This document shows positions 1 through 13,152 of a DNA stretch of 64,000 bases, one piece after another. This DNA is from Steinernema hermaphroditum. Taxonomy: Eukaryota > Nematoda > Chromadorea > Rhabditida > Steinernematidae. Position 1 is the first letter of the stretch; the number at the start of each line of letters is the position of its first letter. The notes under the pieces are model-generated. The model was not told the DNA's origin, did not search any database, and worked only from the letters and a program-made list of their open reading frames with translations. The stretch is taken from NCBI GenBank assembly GCA_030435675.1, contig CM059623.1, forward strand, positions 10,566,012 to 10,630,011, written 5' to 3'. Both the position numbers and the translations under genes were made by a program.

Positions 1-872
1 CTAATTCAGGCAGTAGAAACGGCTACCGCAGGAATTGTCTACAGAGTTTCCAGACTTTGAAGATGTAATTTTTATCTTTAGAGAGGAATTGGTGGTCCTG
101 GAAATTTTTGAATCCGGTTATTTTTAAGGCCGTATAAAACAATGAAATCGCTTCCTCGATATACCCAGTAGTTTTATGAAAATTGACCTGATCGAAGGAT
201 CCGCATTGGCGCGTCCCAGTTTTCTGCCTTTTAGACGAAGTACATGATTTAATCGGCAACAATGAACATAACTTTGCCCACCAGGTTCTGACAGCTATCG
301 ATAGCATCATGTACGATAAAAGATGTCATACATTCGATGATCATACTGCGGGTCATAAACTCAAATTCAAGACCTCATGTACGTTTTTCTCGTTTTCCAG
401 CAACCAGTCAATATATTTATCCCCTTTGCAGCGTCACTCCTGGTCATCCTAACTAATTGGTAATTTGATCCAGAGTCGCTTCCAAGTCGAACATCAAACA
501 GATAGGGACGATGTTCCCGATCCTCTGTCCTCTTTAGTTCAGATTGGTCTTCCATCTGCAAAAAAAGACGTCCTGCTGTTGTCAAACCTTGCATCCGTGA
601 ACGCTTGTTGACTTAATAGATAGCGTGTGAACGAGATATGAGAAGAATGAGCGTGAAAATGCAGCCGTTGAATAATGCATCAGCTTGAAGTCGATGTGGA
701 CTGAAGATACTTCCTGGTTATCAACTCTTATTATTTTTCGTCTATCGAACCTCGTATTATTTTTTGTGATACTTTGTGATAATCTTTGCTCGCTCCATTA
801 TAATCAGTGTTTAGAGCTTGATTTGATGCATAATTAGTGTTGATTTTTATGTTCATTTCACTCAGTTCACAT

Positions 873-1016
873 CAGAGATGCCGACGAGTCCGAAAACGAG
901 TCCGGATTCGAGACTCGAGACTCGGAGTCGGACTCGTACTTGATGCGTTTTTGGCTATCGAATCCGGACTGGGACTCGGACTCGATGGGATTTCGGACTC
1001 GTTCGGCATCACTGGT
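873..1016. repeat. GC-rich inverted repeat with GGACTCG-type arms
   Basis: The left arm starts near 873 (GTTCACATCAGAGATGCCG) and the right arm ends near 1016 (CGGCATCACTGGTTCAC); the two are imperfect reverse complements. Inside the arms the motif GAGTCCG / CGGACTC repeats several times (GACTCGAGACTCGGAGTCGG around 912-931). The loop is roughly 925-957. This resembles a foldback or MITE-like element whose arms are made of short reiterated units. No coding capacity is expected. Confidence 0.7.
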
Positions 1017-4000
1017 TCACAATTTTAAATCTTGATATTATCCCTATGTCGATATTAAGAAAACAAGTTCGTCGAAATTGCGAGTTTCCTGTGCGAGTTT
1101 AGTGCGGGCAAACGTCAAACACACGTCATTCCCATTTTTATTTGTTCTGGGGCGTTGAAAGATATTCTGAATGAGGGCTCTTTAAGACACTTGAGGATGC
1201 AAGATTGAAAATGGTTGAAGTAGCTGAATCTACAAAAGATAAGACTACATTTTTGAACATCTTACCAGGGAAAGTTGCTCACAATTTATAAAAATAAGAT
1301 GATATTCAGGTACTTGGTTATGCAATTCGCTGATGAGGGCATTGTCCTTCTAGTCGAATGCGCAGTCCAAGTGCAAAGTTTATGTTTATTTTTAGTTTCC
1401 CTCCACCCTCACCGCCCTGACAAATCGCCTTCTTCTAGCTTGATGTTTATCGAGTAAAGAGCGTTGACGGGGAAACTGTTTAATGCAGTAGATATCCAAA
1501 ACAAAAATATGAAAGATTTGCGCATAAATAATTCAAAACTAGAGCTTGATGAAAAACAAAACGCCCCACCAACAGCTACATTTAGCCGCGACTCTTCACA
1601 TAATGGTAGCTTGCCGATAGCCACAATTTGAGCCCTTAAAAAGATAATTCTGATTTACGCCTGGTCATTACATAAGCGACGATATAAATTCTGAGTAATC
1701 TTACTGGCCATGGCTCAAATGTGAAATAGAGTTTGGCCTTTCTTCGAAAACAATTTCACGGGTGTATTCATAATAGAGCGTGGAGATGACAATTGTGAGA
1801 CGCAAGGAGGAGGAAACTATCCCGTCCAGTGCTTTCGACATGTTTTCTTTTATGCTCTCGCGACTATGTCGAGTCTTATCAATTTCGATATTGTCGTCAT
1901 GGAACGGCTACTCACCGCAATCGGGTGCCACTAGAACTCTCCTGACCGCCTCTTATCACTAGGGTTGGTCAACGGTTCCTTGTTCTTCTGATGCACTGAC
2001 TTGGATACCCAAATGACCATCATATCATGCGCAGAATTTAGCAGTGCCATGCAGACCCATCCCATAGGTCAAGGATTAGCATTCCTCTTTCCAGAAGAAC
2101 AAATAGGCTTCCCATAGTGGTAAAGTGAGCATCGACCAAGCGGCATTCTTTGCAAATCCGTGACCCGGATTGACCCTTGCAATCTCATTTCCGCGTCAAG
2201 AGTTCCGAACCGACGTCCTTCGAAACGTAATTTGCCTCCGTTTTTTGGGCACACGACGAGATTCGTCGTCTTTGGGGGTGACGCGTTAAACGAGCCAATA
2301 AATGCAAATTGGATCGTCGTGTTTCTGCCGCCAAACAAGACACAAATTCCTTGTTCTCGGCCGAACTCGCTCACGTGATGTGATTAGCCTCATCACGGAG
2401 GGTGTCGTCTCCTACGCGGTTTCCAATTTCACTTCCTGAACGCCGGAACCACAACAATGTTGTTTACCAACCTTGGCACAAACGTCAATTTTGCTCATTT
2501 CCATTTTAATATCACTTCTTGAGTCAACACCACCTCCCATCGTCGTCTTCTTCTTTCTGGCTGTGAGTGGCTACGTGGGAAGAATCAATTGATAACGCCC
2601 TTAATCCCCCCTCTGGTCAGTGTCTTATCATCGAAATTATCTGCGGGCAAGCGACTCGCCAACCCCATCAACGGTCATCGTTTTATTACTTTTCTCACTT
2701 CTTGCTATATTTGGCTGTTTACTCCGCTCCTTGACAAGTGCAGATGCCCATTGAAGGGGAGGGCCATAAATGAGTTCTTTGACTACTGACCAACGGCCAC
2801 AGTTTATTTATCTAAAGAAGTGTCGCTGTTTTCAAGTTGCTTTTGCGGATGTGCCGGCGTTTTTCAAAAGCTCGATCTTTGACTCCACTCTCTCCTTTCG
2901 ATAGAAAAGCACTTTTTGAGAAATCTCCTTGCACAGCACCTCCATTGTGAAAAGACGCTATTAAGGCCTTAGGAAACCTGTTGCGCCACTGTGTTCTCGC
3001 GCGGAGGGTGCAAAATGAGAATGTGAGAAGACGTTACGAGGCCGCTTTGAGGACTAATCGTGCGCGTCTTTTACGTGGGTTCTCTGTTGCTGATGTTCCG
3101 AGTGTAGGTGTCCTGAATATGTGTTGGAAAAAATGACCCAAAAATAATCATTTTTCGGTAACAACCATGTTTATTTGAAAAGGTGCGGCTTCTAAACGCC
3201 GTTTTGTTGTCTATGTTCAGCAGTCTGTATGAGGCACCTAAAAAGCCATCGTCTTTCTTCACGAAGTCGCACAACTTGTGTTTCAATAGCCGACACATGC
3301 CTCTCGATTTTTAGTGCGGTCAGTTGCCTGCACCTAGATGATTTATTGTGTTTATACACTATATTACTTCCTCAAAAACAGATCTTCCGCCTTTGATTTC
3401 TTTTCCGGATCCTCATACTTTCACCACATCGATGAAAGCTTCTTCCCGATCGCCCGATCCACCTTCCGCTTACAAAAACTCGTTAAAACCGCTACTTTAC
3501 AACTTCGATAGACATAAATCTGTCGGCGAGATCAAGTCCACATGTGCTGCACGCGCCGACGCCTCTGCAGGCGTCACGAGACTGCGCTCCAATCTGCTTA
3601 ATGGCTCGACTGGCTGGGGTCAGCGGAAGGAAGCTCGCCAATCTGCTGCTTCTTCAGATCGTCCGCTCGGCTGGTTTATAAAGATGTTTATGTTTTTGGG
3701 TACTGTGAGTCACACTGAATTTTTCTTATGACGGCGAATTCAGTGATGCGAAGATAAAATCGTCTTTTATGAGTGAGTGAAATATCGAGGGTGACAGATG
3801 AGATGTGATGCTGGGTGGATAGAGGTTTGTGCGACCAGTTTAAGTGCGATTTGAAACGATCGTCCATGCATAAAAGAAAATTGTTTTCGGGGAATTGTCA
3901 TTCTTTTTTCACTCTAGTGAAGTGTTTCTCGCCCTTTAGCGTTTTTCAATCAGCCTATGTAGTTTGAGGTCTCGAGATCTTTTAGCATTGTGGCTATGCC

Positions 4001-4393
4001 ATTCCGAGGCGTCTCCCCTGGTATTCAAGGTTCTATATTGTTGTTTGTGTTCATTAGAGGCGCATTTACTGTGGTCCGGTGAACAACGTGAGTGAGCGTT
4101 CCATCCATTTACCGAATCCTATCTTGAAATAAGCTTTATTATTTACACCCTGTTTGACCATGAGGAAGAAAACGGCATCAAGCAAGAAGCTCTTTGCTTT
4201 GTTTGCCATGTTTCACTCTATATCTTACGTCGTCTCTGGACTCTCTTCTCTCCCATGTTTCATCTTCGTTGTCACCACTAAATACCGTCTTTCATTCAGA
4301 TTTGCAAGTGCCTTCTCTTGCTGAATATGTAACCGATTGTGTACGGTCAACCATCCTGTATGGTTTCGTTCCCCAGTTAGCTGGTTTCCTTGC

Positions 4394-4817
4394 CTGAAAA
4401 TCTTGTTTTTAAACTCTAAACGACAAGCTAAAATTTTTGCTACAGGGTCTATGAAGTTCGAAAACAATGGACGTTGCTTCTCATATTCGAGAAATGGGAA
4501 ATAAAACGAAATCTAATTACATTTGAACGACAACATTACTTTTCTAAAATACATTATCGTAATTGGGGGGAAAATAAGGTCTTAAATAAAAAAATAAGGT
4601 CTCCTGAAAATCTTGTATTTAATCTCTAAACGAGAAGACATTTTTGCTACCTCATCGTAACTGTCCTCGTTATCTCCTCGTATTAAAGGACACAGGAAGA
4701 AAATCACCCCGTTCACTTCGATCTTCTTATAGGTTCGAGTGGAGAAATAGAACGAAATCTAATGAGATTTGAACGCCAATATTACTTTTCCAAAATATTG
4801 TATCATAATGGGGAGGA
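4394..4817 (+). repeat. diverged tandem duplication, about 210-base unit
   Basis: Two direct copies are visible. The first begins with GAAAATCTTGTTTTTAAACT at 4396 and the second with GAAAATCTTGTATTTAATCT near 4606. Both continue through TCTAAACGA(C/G)AAG, TTTTTGCTAC, ACGAAATCTAAT and ATTTGAACG(A/C)CAA, and both end in a GGGGAGGAA-like tail. The copies differ by substitutions and a central indel. There is no coding signal. Confidence 0.75.
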
Positions 4818-7800
4818 ACGTGAGGCCTTATCTGTCAGTCGTCTAAATAGCACAAATTATTGTCCACAAAGATCACCTTATCAAAGAACACCATGATTAA
4901 AATGCCGGACCATTCATGATTCTTCGCTTCCTTTGTGGTTTGTCGTCGTTTCTACGAATCCGCTCAAAGGCCACTCTAAATGAATTCGCTATTTATCCGT
5001 CTTCATCAGCGATCACCTTATCCCTCCATTTGGGGTCCCCATCGGGCGACGTCACATAACGTCTGGCTCTCTAATGAATTTAATTTAGCCAATTCTCGCA
5101 AAACAAACAAAACCACTCGGAAGAGAGTCGTAGTTTTTGTTCTTTCTTCCAAACGACTATGTGCCGTTTGTGTGGACCCATCACGATGGATGCAGGGATC
5201 ACGCGAAATCGCATTATCCACTGCTTTCATTGACAGTCATTCGATTAGAAGGTTGCGCCGTGCGACTCGGAATCCTGGAATTTGTTTGTGCCTTTCGTTT
5301 GCATGAATTATGCACGAGTAGATCCGTTTCGGACTTTTGTGAAATTCGACTCCTCCGACGGAGCTCAGCGGCGATCTTACGCATGCTAATTGTCTTCTCA
5401 TTGGCGCGACCTTCTTAGAAAGTGACAGGGGCAGTAAACAGAGTTTGCGTGTGGAGAGAACAACTCCAGGTGCACTTAGAAATTGAACCCTTAGTGCTGT
5501 ATCGTGTAGTCCGCTCGTGATTTCCGCTAAGAGTACTCCTCTCCATGGCTAGTACGCAGAACGTCGATGTCAACATCGTATCTGCACTTCAACTTCTAGC
5601 GATTACTTTTTGTAGTTGTAAAAAAAGTTATTTCCAATTTCACTGGACACCGTATCTATTTGGCATTCAGGCTGCACGACAAACTCATTTTGCGTTTTCT
5701 ATTTTCAACTGAGTAAACAGCATTGAGATGTTTTCACAAAGTGCAACATCAATCAGGAAGTGGAGGTTGGTCACATAACAAGGAACTCGGCACGTTGCTT
5801 GCCTCTTGGATATGGTATCCGAAGGAAGCGGGTGGATAATTAGATATGGGAGAGACCCAATATGGTAAAACTACTTCAGCACCGACATTAGTGGCATATG
5901 TGTTACCACATGAGCCTGCCGATTTGGTTTTATTGCAATGTTTAGTTTAGGAGGCAACTTAGTGCTTTATCCCTTAGTTCTCATTTTCATTTCTCTATTT
6001 TTAACCTTCTTAAACAGCCAAAAACGTTGCTTGTTTTTCGAGGAAGTGCAAAACATTTAATTACGGAGGCGGAAAGCCACTTTCGGCAAAGCAGGAGGTC
6101 CTCTCGGATTCATTTCAGAGCTGTAGGTCGACTAAAGGACTATCGTCAGATAAAACCATATCGAGATGCCCTCTGCTATCTTGATCTTTGGATTCAGCAC
6201 TTCCTTTTTCCGCGTCGAAATTCCCATATATTGGGTTGTTAAGTTGAAAACGAGTCACTGAGCAAATATATTTTATTTTCATAAGTTTTAGTCTCTGGAT
6301 GAAATCGATTAGCGCGCTTTGAGTAGAGTAGAGTTAACTATCACTCTAAGCTATGATTGGCGGCTTATACATTACATGCTTTTTGATGTTTGAGGTCTAT
6401 TCTCGATGGTAATTTTTTTGGCACCTCAAGATGGCGAAATGCGAAATTTTATACAGGCTGCCTATGGTATTAATTGTGTGATGAACGGTGACTACTTTGA
6501 AACACGTACATCGCTGGGTCTTACCTACCGGATGCACCTATCGCTGTGTTGGTCATATATCACAACATGAGCAAATCTCAAAAAGATGGCCTTTTCAAAT
6601 CACCATGTTCTCTTAATTCCAACATTTCCAATTGGTTATGTTACATAACAAAGATTGGGGCTATGCAGCAGGTAGTTATCACTCACCGCTACCATGCCCA
6701 TATACTGACTCCACGAGGTCATTGTTGAAAAAAATGCTGAAAAAATGACCCTTAGATTCCCAAAAAGTCCTACTACTCGAGGTCGTATGTTTCCGAGTTT
6801 ACCCATAATTTTTGCTCTCTACTTTTAGTTAAGAAATTACAGTTTGAATGTTCTTATAGCACTTTCTTCGCTCTATCTAACCTGCACATAAATTCGCACA
6901 TAAGTAACGATAACAGAGAAAATCGTTGCACGAGTGACCCGTTTTCAACTTAACAAACCAATATTTTTGTAATACTTAGTCTTCAAGACCTATACCAAAA
7001 ATGCGAAGGATTTTCTAGAGATCGGTTATGTGATCAGCTATCGTCCCTGCTCGATGTCGCTAGGGATTTTATTGGTGCCGCTCGCATTATTCGTTTACTG
7101 GTTGCTTTAAATAGGAAACTGTGACGAAATCCATCGTTGAAAACTTATTTTCGTTTGATGTTGGCTGCGCTCCATGTCTATTTACGCACTACGATAATGG
7201 GCCAGCAGTTAATTTCGTTATATTGCAACGGCTGTGTCGCTCAGGGAATTGTGAAAAGTGAAGTTAAAAAAGTCACGCTCTTTCAATTACACTCGGTCGC
7301 GTAAATTTAGATCTAATTTCTCTTGGCGATTATTCGGTCTAAGAAACTCAAATTGTCTATGTGTCGGCATGCACTTTTGCCAATTGTTAATATGGAATTC
7401 GATGGAAATATTTCACATTTTTGATGATCAGTCCTTTCACTGAGACCAGTCATCCAGACCTTCACACCTCAGCCTGGGAACACCTTCTGGATTTGAATAT
7501 CAATACGATGGTGGATGAAGAAACGGCTCCCGCAAACAGATACTTCGTTGTCAATCTAGCAGACCGATTTTACAAATGCCTGCATGGCAAAATGATTAAC
7601 CCTATATGCATTTTTGTCGGGTAGACAGATAGAGAAATGTCTGCCTATGGAGGTAGACTTTTTGTTACACCCTATGTTTTCTCAGGATACACATGAAGAT
7701 GTCAGCAGATTCCCATAACTCCAGCCGGCCTAGGGCCAAAGTCGTGCGAGGTCTGATGTTGCTGATCATTGGTGGCGCTTCTGTGTTCCGTTCAAATAGG

Positions 7801-10800
7801 ATTACGGTTCGGTTAAAATGCGGAACAACGGAAACTAGTTTTTGTTTCGTTTCAACAAAGTGAACAGCGCTTACTTTAGCACTTCACGTCTGTTCATGCG
7901 CTAACTTAACCTCTGTCCTTTCCTCGGGCAAGTTTCTTTCCTTTCTTTTCCAATCCAGACATAAAGAGAAGTGTAAATGTCATATTGATGCAAGCCTTTC
8001 ATCGCTTCTGCTTTCTAAAAATAGACAAACTCGCCGAAATAAACAACACGTGCCGAATGCAGAGTCTTCTTTTGACATTTGGCATATCTCATTCTATATC
8101 TCGAACTTGAACAATGAGGTTTGAAAACTGACCTCTACATAAAGGAAGTGGTTTGATTTCAAACATTTCCACATCTTCGTGTTTCCACCACTACAACTTT
8201 TGTTTGTTTTTTTTTTCTTTGCCTTGATCTTCAGTGACGTAAGAACTCATATAAACGGAGCATTTTAAAAGAAGCCATATGCTTTGCATGATCCCACACG
8301 CGGGTGTCCCTAATGCACATTGTTTGTGCAGACGGCTACTTTACTCAATTGTGCGTCCCTCATAATGCGCAATGGCAGCCATTTTCCAGGAATGTTTGTT
8401 CTACTGTCTTATTTTCGCGTTTGGGTTAGAACAGCTTGGGAATTGGATTACGAGACCGGGCGACCGGCGGCATCCATCCCCCGTTCACTTCCGGATTTAT
8501 TTGTTTTCTTGATTTTGGAGAAGGTTTCATTTTCCCTATCGGTCCTCAGATGCTGCTAAGTAGATTGGCGAAGCCATGAGTGTCATGAGCTCAAAGCAGC
8601 TGGATGGCTGTTACAACAAGGGCCATCCCTCTCATTAACGATCCATTAAGCTCGTTCTAAAGCTGCACATTAAACTCATGCCGCAGTATATTGTTATTCC
8701 TTGCGATGAGTTCGTCATTTTTTTGTTCCTCGTCTACGGTTAATCGACAACCATATAAATGGTAATCAGCATGTGAGTGTGCTGCGTAGAGATCCTTTCC
8801 AGAGGGTCATTTTTCGGTGTCCTGTTTTTGAGTGCGTCGCTTCCTTTCTGGAATTATAGAGCCAATTTGTGGCCAGGGATGTTGTCTACACCCACCCTGT
8901 TTGCTACGAGAAACGACGACTTGAACAAACAACTGAGACTATGGATTTGGGGATCTATGGATGAGGCTCAGCTTGGATTAAGTGTCTACTTGAGTGATCC
9001 TGTAAGGCGATCAGTGTTCATTCAACAATTCGCCTTTCTCGTAGAGATATTCATTATTTTTTGATACCTCTTTTCACCATAATCAACGTCATCTCATTGC
9101 GTAACGAAACACCTGCACTCATAATTCGATATTTATGACTTTCTTTTATAAGCCTCGGTCGATAGCTCATGGGCGGCCACATCAAATTATGGTACGGTAA
9201 TAAGTCGTAAACTTTCTTTGTTTTCCGTCATTTCACGACGTAGATCTAATGAACCTCCATGTCGGCGTGGAGCAGGTTGCGCTTTGCTTCAACTCGAGGG
9301 TGAGTGCCGCCACTAGCGTCGGAGTCAATCTAATTATCTCCGGTCTTTTACGGCTCGCGCTGGGTTTTTCAGAATAATGTAACTTGATTCACTCCCGGAT
9401 CTCGCGCTCTTGCCGTTTGCTGTACTTCCTGGGGGTTCTTCGCAGTCAAGAGATTGTTGTATTGAGCTGTGTATGTCCTAGGAACTTCTATGAGACTCCA
9501 TCCGAGGGAAAGCTTCATAGCAGTTGCAGACCGATCCCAAAAGTGCATTCACGTCATGCACTTGTGCACGACACCACTGCAATTTGATTCGCCTCCAATG
9601 AAATTGGTCAAAAGTCGCAGGCTTGTACTTCCTAGAATCTACGCTTGGATATTTTTGAAGAGAAGAATTGCGCTTTTTTAGTTCTTCCAGTTACCGTAGT
9701 CAAAAGAAGGTTCTGATCGAAATGATTTGGTAGTTATAGGAGTTGCTGTTTCTTTGACGGTACTTTGTCGCTGTTTTGAGGTCGCCCAACTCGCTCTGTT
9801 TCGCTGAATATCCAATAGACTGATGATTTCTTCGGAGAGATTGAGCTTTGTCGCGTACGATGAACGTAGTAAGCTGTAAAATGAAGTCGATTCACCGGTC
9901 TCTGCATTCAGGGACGCTAGCTTTCACGGTTTTCCAATCGAATTTTTACACATTCGACCTACTGCAAAAGCTGCAAATATGAGCCCAGTATGTCCTATTA
10001 ACATACCTATTTCTACCAAAACGTATCGTATCGTATTTGGGCACATTTGACCTGCTAAAGGCTGCTGAGTAACGTTGTGCCCAGTTTGTCCTTTCGACCA
10101 AAACGTGAAGCGTCGATCGCGATCCTTCAGCGATCCGCAACTGGAGCGATTTCACTTTACCTAATGGTCACTAACCAGTTTCTGTTAAAAGGTTGTTTTC
10201 CAACGCTAGTACGTTCTGAATTACTTAATTGTGAACATAATTTGGTTTGACCAAACACAAAAGAGATCAAGAAGTGCGTTAGAATTCTTAATCGAGTAAG
10301 CTGCTGTAATTCAGTTTAAGACATTGCAACCCACGTTGTGATATCCGTTCACTTCACTGAATCACCCTGCACTTTTACTGGATAATTCTAATCCCATGAT
10401 AAATGTACTTAAGAGTAATGTGCATACGATAGCGTTCTTGCGCTTGCTGTGATTGCATAAAAGACGATGTAGCGACACGCTACTTCCACTCAACGCGCTT
10501 TGATGGAGTACTTTAGAGCCTTTGGGATCTGGAGCGATCCATCTGTTTAAATTATTGGTCTGAAGGAGAAACAATTCAAAGATTCGTTGTTTTTGTGTTT
10601 GACCGCTTTCCGTCCTGTTGAATTTATTATTTCAATTTCAGTTTTCTTCTATTTTGTTTGGCCTTCCATCTACTTGTTTGCTCTGCTTCTGGAACGCTCT
10701 CCCACTCAAAAGGATTAAAAAATTTTCTCACGGATCAGCCGTGCAAGTTTCGAATTTCCTGTTCGTGTTGTTCAAAACCCTAGACCTTTGGGCACATGCT

Positions 10801-13152
10801 GGCAACAGCAAATTGAGTTCTTCGCCGAACTGTGTAAACACTCGAGAAGCTTGTCGATTTCATATATTTATTGTTCGGCACGAAGGGCATCCGATTATAA
10901 ATGTCAGCTTCGGCTCATGTGTTTACCCAAAATAGTTTCTGCGAATGTTCTCGATCTCTTCGAAACGGAAACATTGTATAAACACTTTTCGTTTTTTGGT
11001 CACTGGAAATGATAGAACATCGGGCATCATCTCAGCATTTTGTCCTGGTCCAGAAATAATAAAACCTCAAAAGGAACCTTGATACCGAGAACATCTGTAA
11101 GAGCAACTCCAAGTGTCATTATTTTTGTGGCATTTTCATGCTCACTCAGCGTGACATCAGTTTTGTTTTGTTACAGACTCAAATTATATTTGACATGGTA
11201 TCTATCTCGATTTGTGGTGTTCCCTACGTTCTTCAAATCCCTCTTACATGCCGTGTTGCAAAGTGGGCAAACGTGTGACCCTAATCCATCACTGCGACAA
11301 CTCCTAAAATTTGATTGTCTCTCGCGTATGCTCGTAAAATATACGACCGCGTTTGTCAACACACTTTTTCATCCTCCCTAGTCCAAAGTTTCGCGTCCTA
11401 TAATTGCTGCATAGCGACGCGAACGGGCCACAGGCAGCTCCCACCGAGTCACCCTTAGGCCCGCGCTCACGACTGACCACTACTCATCACTTTTTGTCTT
11501 CTCTGCATTCCAATTTTGTCTATGAGACAGAGGATCGTCTCATGAGGTGACAGGACGAAGGCAAACATTGCCGAGCGCCGACCCATCGCGAGTCGGTCGA
11601 TAACTGATCGACTCCCATATGGCGTTTGATGCTCTCTGCTTTCCGATAGCGACAAGTAGCGTGTTTGTGTTTGCCGTGTGCTTTCGTCTTCGAGATATGT
11701 AATCCTAGATAAGTGAATTCACCTGTGCCGGCGGACTCGTATCATTTTACGTCAACTTGTACTAATTCGTCGAACGAGGACTTCAGGTTGCAAAGGGGAA
11801 TTGATTTCGATATTTTCGGAAGCACGTCCCTGAAGGGTGCATTTGTTTATTATTAATGGATTTCTGGACTTGATCTATCAGTTCGAAAGCGATGTAGTGT
11901 GCGGTTTGCTTCGTGAAGAAGCGCACACTATTAAGAACGAAGTCTAATGGTGTGTACTTTTGATAGCTTTTCAATGCGTTTATTTTGACCTTGGATGCCA
12001 ATTCTAGGAAGTTTATCAATGATCTTCGGTCCAAAGACCAACACAGCTTATTACATAAAACGAAGTATGACTATTGGGTGGAGCATTGAAAACGGGTCAT
12101 TTGAATTTCCATCGGTTAAAAATACACATATTTCACTCAGAATATTCAGAGTTAGCACCATCAATTCGAGCTGCCTTTGAGGTCTGTGCATGACGTGGGT
12201 CCCATGATTGAATAAAGTCTACTGTTTTCGGATGAAAAATGTTTTGAGTTTCAGAGCATTTTGTATTTACTGAGGCTTTCTTGACTGATATTCTCGTCTG
12301 TGAAGAACGCAGCTGGTAGTCAGATAGACTTGTTTGGTATATGACCATTAAATAAGGATCTCCGAACGCTAAATAAAGGACTCTCATGAGGTCAAACTGA
12401 ACATATGAGCTTTGGCTCTGTAACCCATAAACATCCTCAGTGTTTACAGCCCTTTCGTGTGCACGGCAGCCACGTAGAATCAACCTGATACGACCCTTTC
12501 TGGTCTGCTTCCAAGCAATACATCTTCTAATTTCTTATTCTTTTACATTTTGCAAATCTGCGCTTTGTGTTTAAGTTGACCTTAAACGGTTATTTTAGGG
12601 AGTTCATTAGCTGCAATTGGTCCCATTCTGGCCATCTTTTTTAATCGTGGTTCTTGTGGTTGCTAATTTCAGATAAAGAAACAATTCTGGAAAAGGGCCA
12701 CTCTATTTTTATGCTCTTCGTCATCACTAATCCACGAAGTCCTTGTGTAGTATGTGAGATTGATGCAATAGCCATAACGGATTATGATATCAAGTTTCCT
12801 CTTGGAATGCCTGCTTGACTTTGCCCAAAGGGTGAAAAAGCATAGATTTTGAACGCTCTTCCTTTGAAAAATCTTTTTTAACACTTTTTTTATTTTTTAA
12901 CGCACAGGTTTTCTTAGGACTCCGTCAGATTGTTCCATTACAAATATCACCACCGCCATGCGTTGTTTCCGTGGATAATTCATTGAACTTCCCGGTGGGG
13001 CATAAGTGATACAAAGACCTGTTTGTGGAACACAACAATGTGACATCTGTTTTGATTTGCGTGTTAATCCGGATTTTCGAGCCATTTCCACGTCTCTCAG
13101 TCGACTTCACAGTCATATCAATAGTTTGATCACTGTCTACTCGTTCCAGAAC

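Larger units (their letters stand above)
1..13152. other. gene-poor region
   Basis: I read all six frames and found no reading frame with recognisable domain content, codon bias or a consistent exon chain. The open stretches are short, and many lack an ATG or are equally open on both strands (for example 2069-2378). It contains the inverted repeat at 873-1016 and the duplication at 4394-4817, annotated separately. The block could hold distal regulatory DNA or 5-prime non-coding exons of the receptor at 13,153; the sequence does not decide. Confidence 0.5.

Noticed and set aside
3427..3731. Ser/Arg-rich frame MKASSRSPDPPSAYK...
   Set aside because: Could be a 5-prime exon, but no donor-acceptor chain links it to anything; composition follows local GC-rich palindromic sequence.
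12133..12483. 116-codon - strand frame
   Set aside because: No ATG at its start, no domain, and of a length expected by chance in 13 kb of six-frame reading.
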